A stretch of 10,140 bases of DNA from an uncultured Demequina sp. (GTDB lineage Bacteria > Actinomycetota > Actinomycetes > Actinomycetales > Demequinaceae). Both the position numbers and the translations under genes were made by a program. The stretch spans positions 1 through 10,140 of the forward strand of contig CALALQ010000002.1 in NCBI GenBank assembly GCA_937925595.1, read 5' to 3'. Of the stretch, positions 1 through 5,485 are shown piece by piece. Under the pieces are notes generated by a model that saw only the letters and a program-made list of their open reading frames with translations, was not told where the DNA came from and did not search any database. Every line of letters begins with the position of its first letter. The stretch's first letter is position 1.

Positions 1-1
1 G

Positions 2-188
2 AAGGGCCGCGGCTACGTGATCGCTGAGCTCAGCGGCACCCCGACCGGTGTCGTCCTGCGCGCGACCGACGGCTCGTCGCGCGGGCGGCCCGCCATGTGC
101 AACCTGTGCCACACGATGCAGCCGGGTGACCAGGTCGCCTTGTTCACTGCCCGCCGGGTGGGGGATGCCGGCTCTCGCGGCGAGGGTG
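2..188 (+). pseudogene. FBP-domain (EF-G-binding type) zinc-finger protein, 3' end lost
   Basis: The reading frame enters from the left edge and reads KGRGYVIAELSGTPTGVVLR, then RPAMCNLCHTMQPGD and QVALFTARR. This matches the C-terminal treble-clef zinc finger of the actinobacterial FBP family (related to the FusB/EF-G-binding proteins). In the family, the CxxC of MCNLCH is followed about 25 to 30 residues later by a second cysteine pair in a segment resembling GTYICADLxC, then a short helical tail. Here family similarity stops after roughly GDAGSRGE, near position 185. The frame then runs on to a stop at 494-496 through sequence that is antisense to a recombinase fragment, so the second cysteine pair is missing and the finger could not form. 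The N-terminal part lies outside the window. I infer disruption of a chromosomal gene by integration or deletion. The family call is fairly firm; the exact break point is good to about ten bases. Confidence 0.72.
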
Positions 189-199
189 GTTCAGCTTTT

Positions 200-224
200 C
201 CCCGATCCCATACGGGACAAGGGG
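200..224. repeat. Imperfect inverted repeat in the scar
   Basis: CCCC (200-203) and TCCC (206-209) pair with GGGA (214-217) and GGGG (221-224) around the loop ATAC, giving a hairpin with a small asymmetric bulge. It lies just after the FBP gene breaks off. It could be the remains of a terminator or part of a recombination site; the sequence does not decide between these. Confidence 0.4.
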
Positions 225-244
225 TCGCGGAGAGGCGTTCCAGA

Positions 245-277
245 CGTTTTCCACGTCAGGCCGCTTCGTTTTCCACG
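245..277. repeat. Direct repeat CGTTTTCCACG x2
   Basis: The 11-mer CGTTTTCCACG occurs at 245-255 and again at 267-277, a period of 22 bp (about two helical turns). It lies between the truncated FBP gene and the truncated recombinase. Spacing by whole helical turns is typical of protein-binding repeats, but no binding protein can be named. Confidence 0.5.
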
Positions 278-280
278 ACT

Positions 281-306
281 CCCCGGAATCCCTTGAGTTT
301 CCGGGG
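281..306. repeat. Perfect 8-bp inverted repeat, possible terminator or junction
   Basis: CCCCGGAA (281-288) and TTCCGGGG (299-306) are perfect inverted repeats around a 10-base loop. The serine-recombinase similarity on the minus strand ends immediately beside it, near 310, so the hairpin marks the edge of that fragment. There is no clear T-run on either side, so a terminator role is only possible. Confidence 0.5.
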
Positions 307-309
307 ACG

Positions 310-594
310 CGATGCCTTGACGACTCCAACGGTCGAACTTCCACACCATCAGCCCATCCGCGTCACCGTCGCGGAGCATCCGCAAGGCGTTGCCGGCTCG
401 GGCGCGTTCCTTTCCGCCGCTGATGCCGTTGTCGACCTCTTTCCTACGACGGCCAGTCCGCGCCGGTGGGCCTCGGCGGTCAAGTCAGCGCGCTGACGAG
501 TGATCGACGTGCTCGCCTCATCCCGCGCAGTGCTCAGTCGGAGATAGAGCACCGCCGTGCGGCGATCGTGCGGCGCAGTCCCAGGAGCGACCAT
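310..594 (-). pseudogene. Serine recombinase N-terminal fragment, frameshifted and truncated
   Basis: From an ATG at 594 the minus strand reads RRTAVLYLRLSTARDEASTS followed by ITRQRADL. This is the start of a resolvase/invertase-type catalytic domain, with the YLRxS motif holding the nucleophilic serine and arginine. Around position 440 the similarity jumps to another frame: EVDNGISGGKERARAGNALR, then MLRDGDADGLMVWKFDRWSR, which carries the conserved DGISGG-like and WKFDRWSR motifs. One base appears to have been lost, or two gained, between these blocks. After WSRQGI the similarity stops and the frame enters the inverted repeat at 281-306. Only about 95 codons of the catalytic domain remain; the DNA-binding part is absent, so the gene is dead. 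It is a trace of a mobile element, possibly the one that broke the neighbouring FBP gene (inference). Confidence 0.75.
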
Positions 595-652
595 GCCCAG
601 ACGGTACGACGATCACTCGAGTCCCGCCGCCCTCGCAATCCGCCGTTGCTGA
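593..652 (+). CDS. Possible 19-residue small protein
   Basis: ATG at 593 is preceded by AGGAG (583-587) with a 5-base spacer, one of the better ribosome binding sites in the window. It opens a frame reading MPRRYDDHSSPAALAIRRC with a TGA at 650-652. A strong hairpin terminator begins 10 bases after the stop, so the arrangement is that of a small complete gene. The peptide is basic, has no membrane segment and resembles no family I know. It overlaps the start region of the recombinase fragment on the other strand by two bases. It could equally be the remnant start of a longer gene whose body has been deleted, or chance. Confidence 0.3.
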   Translation: MPRRYDDHSSPAALAIRRC

Positions 653-661
653 GGGAATCAG

Positions 662-691
662 AGAAGCCCCCACGTCGACGTGGGGGCTTCT
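662..691. terminator. Bidirectional intrinsic terminator, 15-bp perfect stem
   Basis: The 30 bases are a perfect palindrome, with one arm AGAAGCCCCCACGTC. It lies 7 bases beyond the stop codon of the minus-strand DUF898 gene and 10 bases beyond the possible small ORF on the plus strand, so it can end transcripts from both sides. Real loop closure would leave a stem of about 13 bp. There is no long T-run, as is common for actinobacterial terminators. Confidence 0.8.
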
Positions 692-698
692 GCTTGGG

Positions 699-1169
699 TC
701 AGCCGGCGCAAGCGGGGTCGAGCTCCTGGTGCTCGGTGATCCACTTCTGCAGGCGCGGGTACACCCAGAACGAGTAGATGCCGAACGTGATGAGTGTGAG
801 CAGGAACCACTTGATCCACATGCCGAACAGGCCGATCGCGGAGCCGGTGAAACGGAGGCGGCGGCCGTTGATGTAGGTGTGCTTCGTCTTCCAGCGGTAG
901 GTCATCACGACCGCCCACGGGTAGCAGATGCCGAGGGTGAGGACGGTGATCAGGAATCCGCCGATGCCGACGCCGAGCCATGTAGCGGCGCCGCCGTCGA
1001 AGCCGAACTTCAGCTGCTGGTTCGCGGGCAGGACTCGGGCGGGGCGGATGTTGATGGTCGGGTTGCTCCTGGAGCCTCCAAGATTCTCGGCCGTCAGGCC
1101 GAAGGTTGTGGTGGTCGGGCGTGTCCGGGGTCGCCGAACGCGCCCAGGGTGGGTGTTGAGCACGTTCAT
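699..1169 (-). CDS. DUF898-family small membrane protein, start uncertain
   Basis: The C-terminal 100 or so residues are clear: a FGFDGGAATWLGVG segment, the first membrane span GGFLITVLTLGICYPWAVV, the linker RWKTKHTYINGRRLRFTG typical of DUF898 (YjgN-like) proteins, and a second span around GMWIKWFLLTLITFGIYSFW ending in PRLQKW. No biochemical role is established for the family; it is expected to sit in the cytoplasmic membrane. The usual bacterial member is longer and repeats this unit, while short single-unit forms are common in actinobacteria. The listed ATG at 1169 gives 156 residues but has no ribosome binding site, and its first 45 residues (arginine- and threonine-rich) look non-coding. 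An AGGAG (1070-1066) is followed in frame by ATC codons at 1055 and 1049 where an ATG would be expected, so the natural start may be mutated. A strong terminator follows the stop. Confidence 0.65.
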   Translation of the reverse strand: MNVLNTHPGRVRRPRTRPTTTTFGLTAENLGGSRSNPTINIRPARVLPANQQLKFGFDGGAATWLGVGIGGFLITVLTLGICYPWAVVMTYRWKTKHTYINGRRLRFTGSAIGLFGMWIKWFLLTLITFGIYSFWVYPRLQKWITEHQELDPACAG

Positions 1170-1272
1170 GCGCGGTTGGCGCCTAGACGTGCGTGACGAG
1201 CTGTTTCGGGTTGCCGCTGAGACTATCGGCGGAACCGGGCGCCAGGCCTGATCTGCGCGGTGCGCGCCGACA

Positions 1273-1460
1273 TCAGGCATAGACGCCGCGCAAGCGCAGT
1301 ACTGGCACCGGGTCGATGCCGACCCCGACCTGGTAAACCTCGAAGTGGGGATGGCGTCGGGGCCTAGCGCCGGCGGTGCCGACGTGCGCGGAACCCGAAC
1401 TGCATAGCCCCCGCATGTATGACCGTGCCGTCACGGGCGGCAGCTGGGCGGGAGCGACCG
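1273..1460 (-). pseudogene. M23/LytM metallopeptidase C-terminal remnant
   Basis: On the minus strand the end of this stretch reads HVGTAGARPRRHPHFEVYQ, then VGVGIDPVPVLRLRGVYA and a stop. This is the C-terminal part of an M23 peptidase: the family has GxxGxSTGxHLHFEVxxxGxxIDPxPxL, and the HxH zinc/catalytic pair survives as HPH. Just upstream in another frame lies AARDGTVIHAGAMQFGF, which resembles the early GxVxxAG...GxG strand of the same domain. The middle, with the remaining zinc ligands and the YxH segment, is missing. A deletion plus frameshift in a cell-wall endopeptidase gene explains this best. The C-terminal match is convincing in pattern but short, and the upstream piece is weaker. 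Confidence 0.5.
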
Positions 1461-1669
1461 CCATCCGCTGGTCCGGTACTCGATGACGGTTGTCGGCTCT
1501 CCCTCAAGGTGGCACACGGAGATCGGATAATCCTGCGCGGTCGACGGCGGCGGCTCCTACGTGAACAGCGCGGGCGACACGAGCTCGCCCGTTTACAGCC
1601 GGTTCGCTGGCGATGTCACGGAATGGATCAGGGGGAAGCCAACGGGGACGCTGCGCGCGAGGTCACCGG
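1461..1669. other. Gap with no supportable gene
   Basis: Between the peptidase remnant and the end of the GntR gene no frame looks like a complete gene. On the plus strand, 1540-1638 reads VDGGGSYVNSAGDTSSPVYS and then RFAGDVTEWIRG, which looks protein-like (secreted-protein flavour) but has a TAA at 1528-1530 and an early end. It may be one more gene remnant. No promoter or terminator was recognised here. Confidence 0.4.
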
Positions 1670-2362
1670 TCAGCCGGCCGCGGACGCGTCCCTGGTGAAC
1701 GCGCTGAGGTAGTGGTCGCGCGCAGACGCGATGTGGGCGATGGCGATCTCGCGAGCCCGGGCCCCATCGTGCCGGACGATGGCGTCGACGAGATCCTGGT
1801 GCTCTTGCCAGGCCTGGGCGCGACTGCGCGACTCGAAGGGAGGCGAGTACCAGTCGGATCGACGCTTCATCGTTCGCAGAAGATCCAGGAGGAGGTCGTT
1901 CCCCGAGATCACGGCGATCTCGAGATGAAGGTCCTGGCGGCGGTTCGAGCTGGGATCGTCCCCGTGGTCGAGTGCCGCGCTGGCCTCGTCGAGGATGGTG
2001 GTGAGCTGGCGCACCTGGCTCTCTTCGATCCGGGCAGCGGCACTCTCGACCGATTGCACTTCGAGGGCGGTGCGCACCCCGAAGAAGTCCCGCACCTCCT
2101 TCTCGGTCGGTTGATGCACAAACGTGCCCTGATGGGGACGCAGGTCGATGAACCCGTCGCGGGCCAACGCTTGGAGAGCCTCTCGCACCGGTCCACGACT
2201 GACCCCCAACTGAAGCGCGAGGTCGGTCTCGACGATGCGTGTGCCGGGAGCGAGCGAGCCGTCGATGATGAGGTTGCTGAGGCGCTCCACGACGATCTGG
2301 TGCATCGGCAGCGGCTTCTCGAGTGGCGCGACGAGCGCGTCACCATGTGTGCTGGCTGCCAT
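1670..2362 (-). CDS. GntR-family transcriptional regulator, FCD subfamily
   Basis: A 230-residue DNA-binding regulator. Residues 19-83 form the winged helix-turn-helix, with the typical IIDGSLAPGTRIVETDLA stretch, the recognition helix VSRGPVREALQALARDGFI (54-72) and the wing RPHQGTFV. Residues 90-222 form the helical FCD effector domain, which in relatives binds carboxylic acids through a metal. Histidines 146, 188 (QEHQD) and 210 fit the three histidine ligands; the acidic ligand usually four residues before the first of them is Arg142 here, with Asp144 nearby, so metal binding may differ. The ATG at 2362 has a full AGGAGG (2376-2371) eight bases upstream. The gene is divergent from the tricarboxylate operon, the usual layout for a local repressor released by a pathway acid; it probably also controls itself. 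Effector identity is unknown. Confidence 0.93.
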   Translation of the reverse strand: MAASTHGDALVAPLEKPLPMHQIVVERLSNLIIDGSLAPGTRIVETDLALQLGVSRGPVREALQALARDGFIDLRPHQGTFVHQPTEKEVRDFFGVRTALEVQSVESAAARIEESQVRQLTTILDEASAALDHGDDPSSNRRQDLHLEIAVISGNDLLLDLLRTMKRRSDWYSPPFESRSRAQAWQEHQDLVDAIVRHDGARAREIAIAHIASARDHYLSAFTRDASAAG

Positions 2363-2408
2363 CTGATGCGCCTCCTGTGAACGAACTGTGTGGCCCGACG
2401 AACCCCTA

Positions 2409-2427
2409 GAAGACAGGGTCTTCCGTA
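2409..2427. promoter_or_regulatory. Candidate GntR operator, site 1
   Basis: GAAGAC (2409-2414) and GTCTTC (2418-2423) form a perfect inverted repeat with a 3-base centre. The overlapping GTCTTCCGTA (2418-2427) recurs with one change at 2485-2494. The site lies a few bases downstream of the predicted -10 box of the minus-strand GntR gene, where a bound protein would block its transcription. Assignment to this regulator is inference. Confidence 0.4.
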
Positions 2428-2440
2428 CCGGATCAGACCG

Positions 2441-2468
2441 ATTGTAGTCACGCGATCACGCTTGTGAG
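2441..2468 (-). promoter_or_regulatory. Predicted promoter of the GntR gene
   Basis: Read on the minus strand, TACAAT (2446-2441) is a near-consensus -10 box. CTCACA (2468-2463), 16 bases upstream, matches the -35 consensus TTGACA at four of six positions. This gives a leader of about 70 bases before the ATG at 2362. Confidence 0.5.
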
Positions 2469-2477
2469 CGGTCCACG

Positions 2478-2500
2478 ACATTCTGTCTTACGTAGAATGT
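2478..2500. promoter_or_regulatory. Candidate GntR operator, site 2 (inverted repeat)
   Basis: ACATTCT (2478-2484) and AGAATGT (2494-2500) are perfect inverted repeats separated by nine bases. The centre contains TACGTA and the repeated motif GTCTTACGTA (2485-2494). The site ends six bases before the -35 box of the plus-strand operon. Its symmetry and place suit a dimeric GntR protein acting on the catabolic operon. Confidence 0.5.
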
Positions 2501-2506
2501 AAACAG

Positions 2507-2536
2507 TTGACGAAAGGCAATCGACACAAGTACGGT
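2507..2536 (+). promoter_or_regulatory. Predicted promoter of the catabolic operon
   Basis: TTGACG (2507-2512) matches the -35 consensus at five of six positions. TACGGT (2531-2536), 18 bases on, fits the loose actinobacterial -10 pattern TANNNT. The start codon at 2583 is about 40 bases downstream of the expected transcript start. The inverted repeat at 2478-2500 sits directly upstream. Confidence 0.5.
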
Positions 2537-2582
2537 CGGAACAGAAGCCATCGGCCGGCACCAAGAAGGGATCGAGGCACGA

Positions 2583-4076
2583 ATGAAGCAGGAATTTCAT
2601 GACGTCATCGTCGTCGGGGGAGGCAACGCCGGTCTGACGGCGGCAATCACCGCTCGGGAGTATGTCGATGACGTCGTCGTCGTCGAGAAGGCCCCCGAGC
2701 CGAAGCGCGGCGGCAACTCCTTCTTCACCGGCGGACGGATGCGTATCCCTCACCGAGGCCTGGAAGATCTTGCTGAACTGTCGGGGATGGATCTCGGCGA
2801 GCTGTCGAACATCGACCTCGATCCGTACACCGAGCAGGACTTCTATGCCGACATGCAGCGCCAGACCCACTACCGCACCGATGAGACGCTGGCGCGGCTC
2901 GTCGTCAGCGGCGCTCGTGACGGCATCCGGTTCCTCCGGTCGCTAGGTTCCAGATTCGAGCTGCCGCTCGGCTTCGATGATGTCAACCGGAGCGGGCGCC
3001 TGAAGCTCGTCGGCGGAGACGACCTCCAGCACTACGAGGGCGGTCCAGGCCTTGTGGCGGTGCTGCTGAAGGCCTGTCAGGACCGCGGGATCGCCGTGCG
3101 ATACGAGAGCGCCGGCAGGGAACTGCTGCGCGGCCCGGACGGCATCGAGGGCATCGTCGTTCACACGCCGGAAGGACCCGTCGAGATGCGCGCCCGCGCT
3201 GTCGTCCTGGCCTGTGGCGGGTATGAGGCGAGCCCGTCCAAGCGCAACGCCTACCTCGGCGCCGGGTGGGACCTCGCGAAGGTGCGGGGAACCGAATTCA
3301 ACACGGGCGACGGACTGGACATGGCGTTCGCGATCGGGGCGCGCGGCTACGGCCACTTCGGCGGATGCCACTCGGTGGCCGCCGACTTCTTCGCCGACGA
3401 CTTCGGCGACCGTCAATACGGCGATGTTCCGGAGAGGGTCTCGTATCACTACGGCATTACGGTGGGCTCGGACGGCAAGCGGTACTTCGACGAAGGCGCC
3501 GACATGCGCGCGTATACGTACGCTCGCAGCGGCCGTACCATCGTCGAGGGAACGCCGGACTCCTACTCCGTGCAGATCTTCGACGCCAAGACGGTCGATC
3601 TCCTGCGTGACACCTACCGCTTCTTCAAGGCGGTGAAGTGCGTGAGCGACGACCTGCGCGAGATCGCGGAGGAACTGAACGTCAACGCGGAAAATCTCGT
3701 GGCGACGGTCGAGGAGTACAACCGGTCCATCCAGCCGGGGACGGTCGACTACACCGTGCGCGATGGTGTCTCCACTCACGGGATCACGCCGCCGAAGTCG
3801 AACTGGGCGACCCCGCTCGACACGCCGCCGTACACGGCCTTCCCGGTCGCGCCGGCGATCACGTTCACGTTCGGGGGCTTGAAGGTGGACACGAGCGCGA
3901 CGGTCCTGGATGAAGGGGACAAGGCCATCAGGGGGCTGTACGCAGCCGGCGAAATGGTCGGGGGTATCTACTACCACAACTACCCCGGCGGGAGCGGGCT
4001 GGTGTCCGGTACGGTTTTCGGACGCATCGCCGGTGCGACAGCGGGCCGCCGCGCGGCCCAGCCGGTGCCCGCATGA
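2583..4076 (+). CDS. FAD-dependent tricarballylate dehydrogenase-like flavoprotein (TcuA family)
   Basis: A 497-residue soluble flavoprotein of the FAD_binding_2 / fumarate-reductase group. Residues 8-17 (VIVVGGGNAG) are the dinucleotide-binding loop, Glu35 (VVEKAP) is placed to bind the ADP ribose, and RGGNS (42-46) is the signature seen in TcuA-type enzymes. The C-terminal FAD segment has TFGGLKVD (429-436), GLYAAGE (451-457) and YPGGSGL (467-473) in place of the GGN of fumarate reductases, again as in TcuA. TcuA oxidises tricarballylate to cis-aconitate and passes electrons on through the membrane protein TcuB; no TcuB is visible here. Length is slightly above that of Salmonella TcuA. The start ATG has GAGG six bases upstream, and the stop overlaps the next ATG (ATGA at 4073-4076), implying coupled translation. 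Subfamily is probable; the true substrate may be a substituted tricarballylate. Confidence 0.82.
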   Translation: MKQEFHDVIVVGGGNAGLTAAITAREYVDDVVVVEKAPEPKRGGNSFFTGGRMRIPHRGLEDLAELSGMDLGELSNIDLDPYTEQDFYADMQRQTHYRTDETLARLVVSGARDGIRFLRSLGSRFELPLGFDDVNRSGRLKLVGGDDLQHYEGGPGLVAVLLKACQDRGIAVRYESAGRELLRGPDGIEGIVVHTPEGPVEMRARAVVLACGGYEASPSKRNAYLGAGWDLAKVRGTEFNTGDGLDMAFAIGARGYGHFGGCHSVAADFFADDFGDRQYGDVPERVSYHYGITVGSDGKRYFDEGADMRAYTYARSGRTIVEGTPDSYSVQIFDAKTVDLLRDTYRFFKAVKCVSDDLREIAEELNVNAENLVATVEEYNRSIQPGTVDYTVRDGVSTHGITPPKSNWATPLDTPPYTAFPVAPAITFTFGGLKVDTSATVLDEGDKAIRGLYAAGEMVGGIYYHNYPGGSGLVSGTVFGRIAGATAGRRAAQPVPA

Positions 4077-5470
4077 GCGAGACCACCTACGCGGATCGGC
4101 TGGCTGGGTATCTGACCGACCTCACGGTCGAGATGCTTCCTGATCCGGTCGTGCGCGTAGCCGAAATCTGCAGCATGGACTACCTCGGGGTCGTGCTGGC
4201 CGGCCAGATCACGCCCGCGTCGCGGATGGTGACCGATATCGCCCTCGGCGACGGAGGCCGTGCCGAGTCAACCCTCTTCGGGAAAGCGAGCCGGCTGCCG
4301 GCCCCGGCCGCGGCCCTCGTCAACGGCACGACCTGTCACTCCATCGAACTCGACGACCACGAGGCGCACATGCGCTCCAAGATCCACGGAGGCGCCGTCG
4401 TCTTCTCCGCGGCGTGGGCGGTGGCGGAGACACGGCCGACGACCGGGGTCGAGTTCCTCACCGCCGTAGTGGCCGGCTACGACGCCTTCGGGCGACTATC
4501 CGGTGCAACCGACTACCCCGACTACCTGGGCCGCGTGAAAGGATTCCACACCACGCCCCTGTTCGGTCCCTTCGCGGCCGCCGCGACGGCAGGGAAGCTG
4601 ATGGGCCTGTCGGCGGAGCAGCTCGCCAATGCATTCGGGATCGCCGGTTCTCTCTGCTCGGGACTTCAGGAGACAGTACGAGCCGGAGCAATGGTGAAGC
4701 CCTTCCACGCGGGGTGGGCGGCGCAGAACGGCATCATCGCCGCGCGCCTCGCAGCTCGAGGATTCACCGGCCCGCGCTCGATCTTCGAGGGGAGCAAGGG
4801 CTTCTACCGCGCCTTCTGCGGCGACGGGCATTACGACCTCAGTGTCATCGACGCGAAGTTCGGTGACGAGTTCGACATCGCCCTGACGATGTTCAAGCCC
4901 TACGCGTGCGGCGGCGGCATCCACCCTGTGCTGACCGCCGTCGATCAGCTCAGGACGGAGCACGCGATCGCGCCGCAGGATGTGACACGGATCGTCGTGC
5001 ACTCGAGCAAGCACGTCGTCGACTACTTCTGCACCCCCTGGGAGGCGAAGGTCGCACCCGTCTCCGGTTCGCACGGCCAGCACTCTCTGCCGTTCGCGGT
5101 GGCAGCGCTGATGATCGACGGGGTCGCCCTGCTCGAGCAGTTCACGGACGAGGCCGTCACGCGGGGTGAGATCCTGGCGCTCGCGGCGAAGATCGTCGTC
5201 GAAGTCGACGAGTCGATTGTGTCGGACGACCCTGAGGACGAGCCCGCATCCGTCGACATCCACATCGGCGATCGGGTGCTCTCCCGGACCGTGCGGGGCG
5301 GAAAGGGTTCGCTGGCCGTTCCGATGTCCGAGGCGGAACTCGCCGAGAAGTACCGACGTCTGGCGGGCCCTGCCATAGGTGACGCCGCCACCGCCCTGCT
5401 CGAGGCGAGGGTGCTGCAGCTGCGCGACGATGCCGATGTCAGCGACCTCCCCTCGAGCCTTGCCCCCTGA
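4073..5470 (+). CDS. MmgE/PrpD-family protein (2-methylcitrate dehydratase / cis-aconitate decarboxylase fold)
   Basis: A 465-residue member of the MmgE/PrpD family, whose known members dehydrate 2-methylcitrate (PrpD) or decarboxylate cis-aconitate to itaconate (IRG1/CAD). Visible family positions are ELDD (92-95), His97, His105 in KIHGG, GFHTT with His159, KPFHAG with Lys209 and His212, FKPYACGGGIHP with Lys275 and His284, and the SGSHGQHSLPFAVA segment typical of the lid domain. Length is normal. It begins inside the stop of the dehydrogenase gene (ATGA overlap) and ends 15 bases before the lyase gene, so the three are co-transcribed. Sitting between a desaturase giving an aconitate-like product and an isocitrate-lyase-like enzyme, it most simply adds water to the double bond; decarboxylation cannot be excluded from motifs alone. 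Confidence 0.9.
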   Translation: MSETTYADRLAGYLTDLTVEMLPDPVVRVAEICSMDYLGVVLAGQITPASRMVTDIALGDGGRAESTLFGKASRLPAPAAALVNGTTCHSIELDDHEAHMRSKIHGGAVVFSAAWAVAETRPTTGVEFLTAVVAGYDAFGRLSGATDYPDYLGRVKGFHTTPLFGPFAAAATAGKLMGLSAEQLANAFGIAGSLCSGLQETVRAGAMVKPFHAGWAAQNGIIAARLAARGFTGPRSIFEGSKGFYRAFCGDGHYDLSVIDAKFGDEFDIALTMFKPYACGGGIHPVLTAVDQLRTEHAIAPQDVTRIVVHSSKHVVDYFCTPWEAKVAPVSGSHGQHSLPFAVAALMIDGVALLEQFTDEAVTRGEILALAAKIVVEVDESIVSDDPEDEPASVDIHIGDRVLSRTVRGGKGSLAVPMSEAELAEKYRRLAGPAIGDAATALLEARVLQLRDDADVSDLPSSLAP

Positions 5471-5485
5471 CTAGGAGAGATCACC

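Noticed and set aside
245..277. CRISPR-like repeat
   Set aside because: Only two 11-bp copies with an 11-bp gap and no cas genes.
17..496. Open plus-strand frame of 159 codons continuing from the FBP fragment
   Set aside because: Past about position 188 it has no family similarity and runs antisense to the recombinase fragment; it is read-through of a broken gene, not a native C-terminus.
1540..1638. Protein-like stretch containing SPVYSRFAGDVTEWI on the plus strand, reminiscent of the end of a secreted protease
   Set aside because: A stop lies just upstream (1528-1530), there is no start or catalytic motif, and the resemblance is too short to name a family.
1613..2380. Long plus-strand frame of 255 codons opposite the GntR gene
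   Set aside because: It is the antisense shadow of a well-supported GntR/FCD gene in high-GC DNA.
2943..3977. 344-codon minus-strand frame opposite the TcuA-like gene
   Set aside because: Shadow of the flavoprotein; no recognisable domain or ribosome binding site.
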